DNA from: Nitrososphaeraceae archaeon
Lineage (GTDB): Archaea > Thermoproteota > Nitrososphaeria > Nitrososphaerales > Nitrososphaeraceae
NCBI GenBank assembly: GCA_025449515.1
Contig: JANWJI010000069.1
Span: 1-5,025 of the forward strand
DNA length: 5,025 nucleotides
Direction: 5' to 3'
The notes below the pieces were generated by a model that had not been told where the DNA came from, made no database searches, and was given only the letters and a program-made list of their open reading frames with translations. The translations under genes and the position numbers were made by a program. This document shows positions 4,820 through 5,025 of the stretch, one piece after another. The first letter of the stretch is position 1, and every line of letters starts with the position of its first letter.

Positions 4820-5025
4820 GAATACTCTTGCATGATTTGAATATAATTCTATAGCGTAATAATTTATCATAAATAATCTACAGTATCAGAATATATAATG
4901 CGAAATTACTCGAATTCGTTACCACATATTATTAGCCATCATGATTACCCTCTTCGCAGTCATCAAATTTGACTGTATATCTAGGTCTAGGATAATAAAG
5001 AATGATTACAATATAAATGAGGGTT
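4820..5025. other. AT-rich right flank without a clear gene
   Basis: No gene is supported here. A minus-strand frame enters from the right window edge with a hydrophobic stretch (TLIYIVIILYY) followed by YTVKFDDCEEGNHDG and two adjacent stops. It could be the fragment of a membrane-anchored protein but is only about 30 codons long. Otherwise the sequence is low-complexity A and T with short palindromes such as cgaattcg. Confidence 0.25.

Noticed and set aside
4607..4840. Plus-strand 77-codon frame whose end (AGQKSDIAVDAEVLDLI) recalls the lid helix of AAA+/Orc1-Cdc6 proteins
   Set aside because: The resemblance is only general. Copy 1 of the repeat does not preserve this frame past the core, and the differences between copies fall at its first codon positions, which argues against selection on it.
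1..5025. CRISPR array, tRNA, rRNA or intact insertion sequence
   Set aside because: No regularly spaced repeats, no cloverleaf-compatible segments, and no transposase motif or intact terminal repeats were seen on either strand.

Overview
The window looks like AT-rich, gene-poor archaeal DNA. Three things point that way: TATA-type promoter boxes about 25 to 30 bases before the starts, no bacterial -35/-10 pairs that I could see, and an NDH-2 style protein of the kind I associate with ammonia-oxidising Nitrososphaeria (Thaumarchaeota). The wide low-coding spacers would suit a soil type such as Nitrosocosmicus. This placement is an inference from style, not from a marker gene.

Only one full-length gene of ordinary size is intact: an FAD/NAD-dependent oxidoreductase of the type II NADH dehydrogenase family at 2342-3628 (+). 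Two small intact reading frames look real. One is a 47-residue, ten-cysteine, zinc-finger-like protein at 640-783 (+), whose cysteine spacing resembles an AN1 finger. The other is a 55-residue helical protein of unknown function at 1759-1926 (-), with a TATA box upstream.

The most informative item is a broken gene on the minus strand at 3909-4396. Read through four in-frame stop codons, it gives an almost complete baseplate protein of the gpV / Vgr OB-fold family, the short spike-base protein of contractile phage tails and extracellular contractile injection systems. It implies that this lineage once carried a contractile injection particle or a related provirus here.

The rest looks like a gene graveyard with structure. 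A pair of diverged repeats of about 185 bp (1421-1605 and 4612-4800) lies on either side of the oxidoreductase and the baseplate pseudogene. There is a three-step hairpin at 1209-1270, a GC-rich hairpin at 1391-1438, a large nested inverted repeat at 3844-3912 that overlaps the pseudogene stop, and a compact hairpin at 4477-4500. Several long in-frame stretches interrupted only by stop codons (856-1224, possibly 3663-3855) may be other decayed genes.

Layout: 1-610 no firm gene; 611-783 TATA box and Cys-rich protein; 784-1758 decayed frame, hairpins and repeat copy 1; 1759-2004 small minus-strand gene and its promoter; 2003-2341 dyads, an uncertain ORF and the oxidoreductase promoter; 2342-3628 oxidoreductase; 3629-3912 inverted repeats; 3909-4396 baseplate pseudogene; 4400-5025 hairpin, repeat copy 2, otherwise nothing clear. 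No operon is visible: each surviving gene stands alone.
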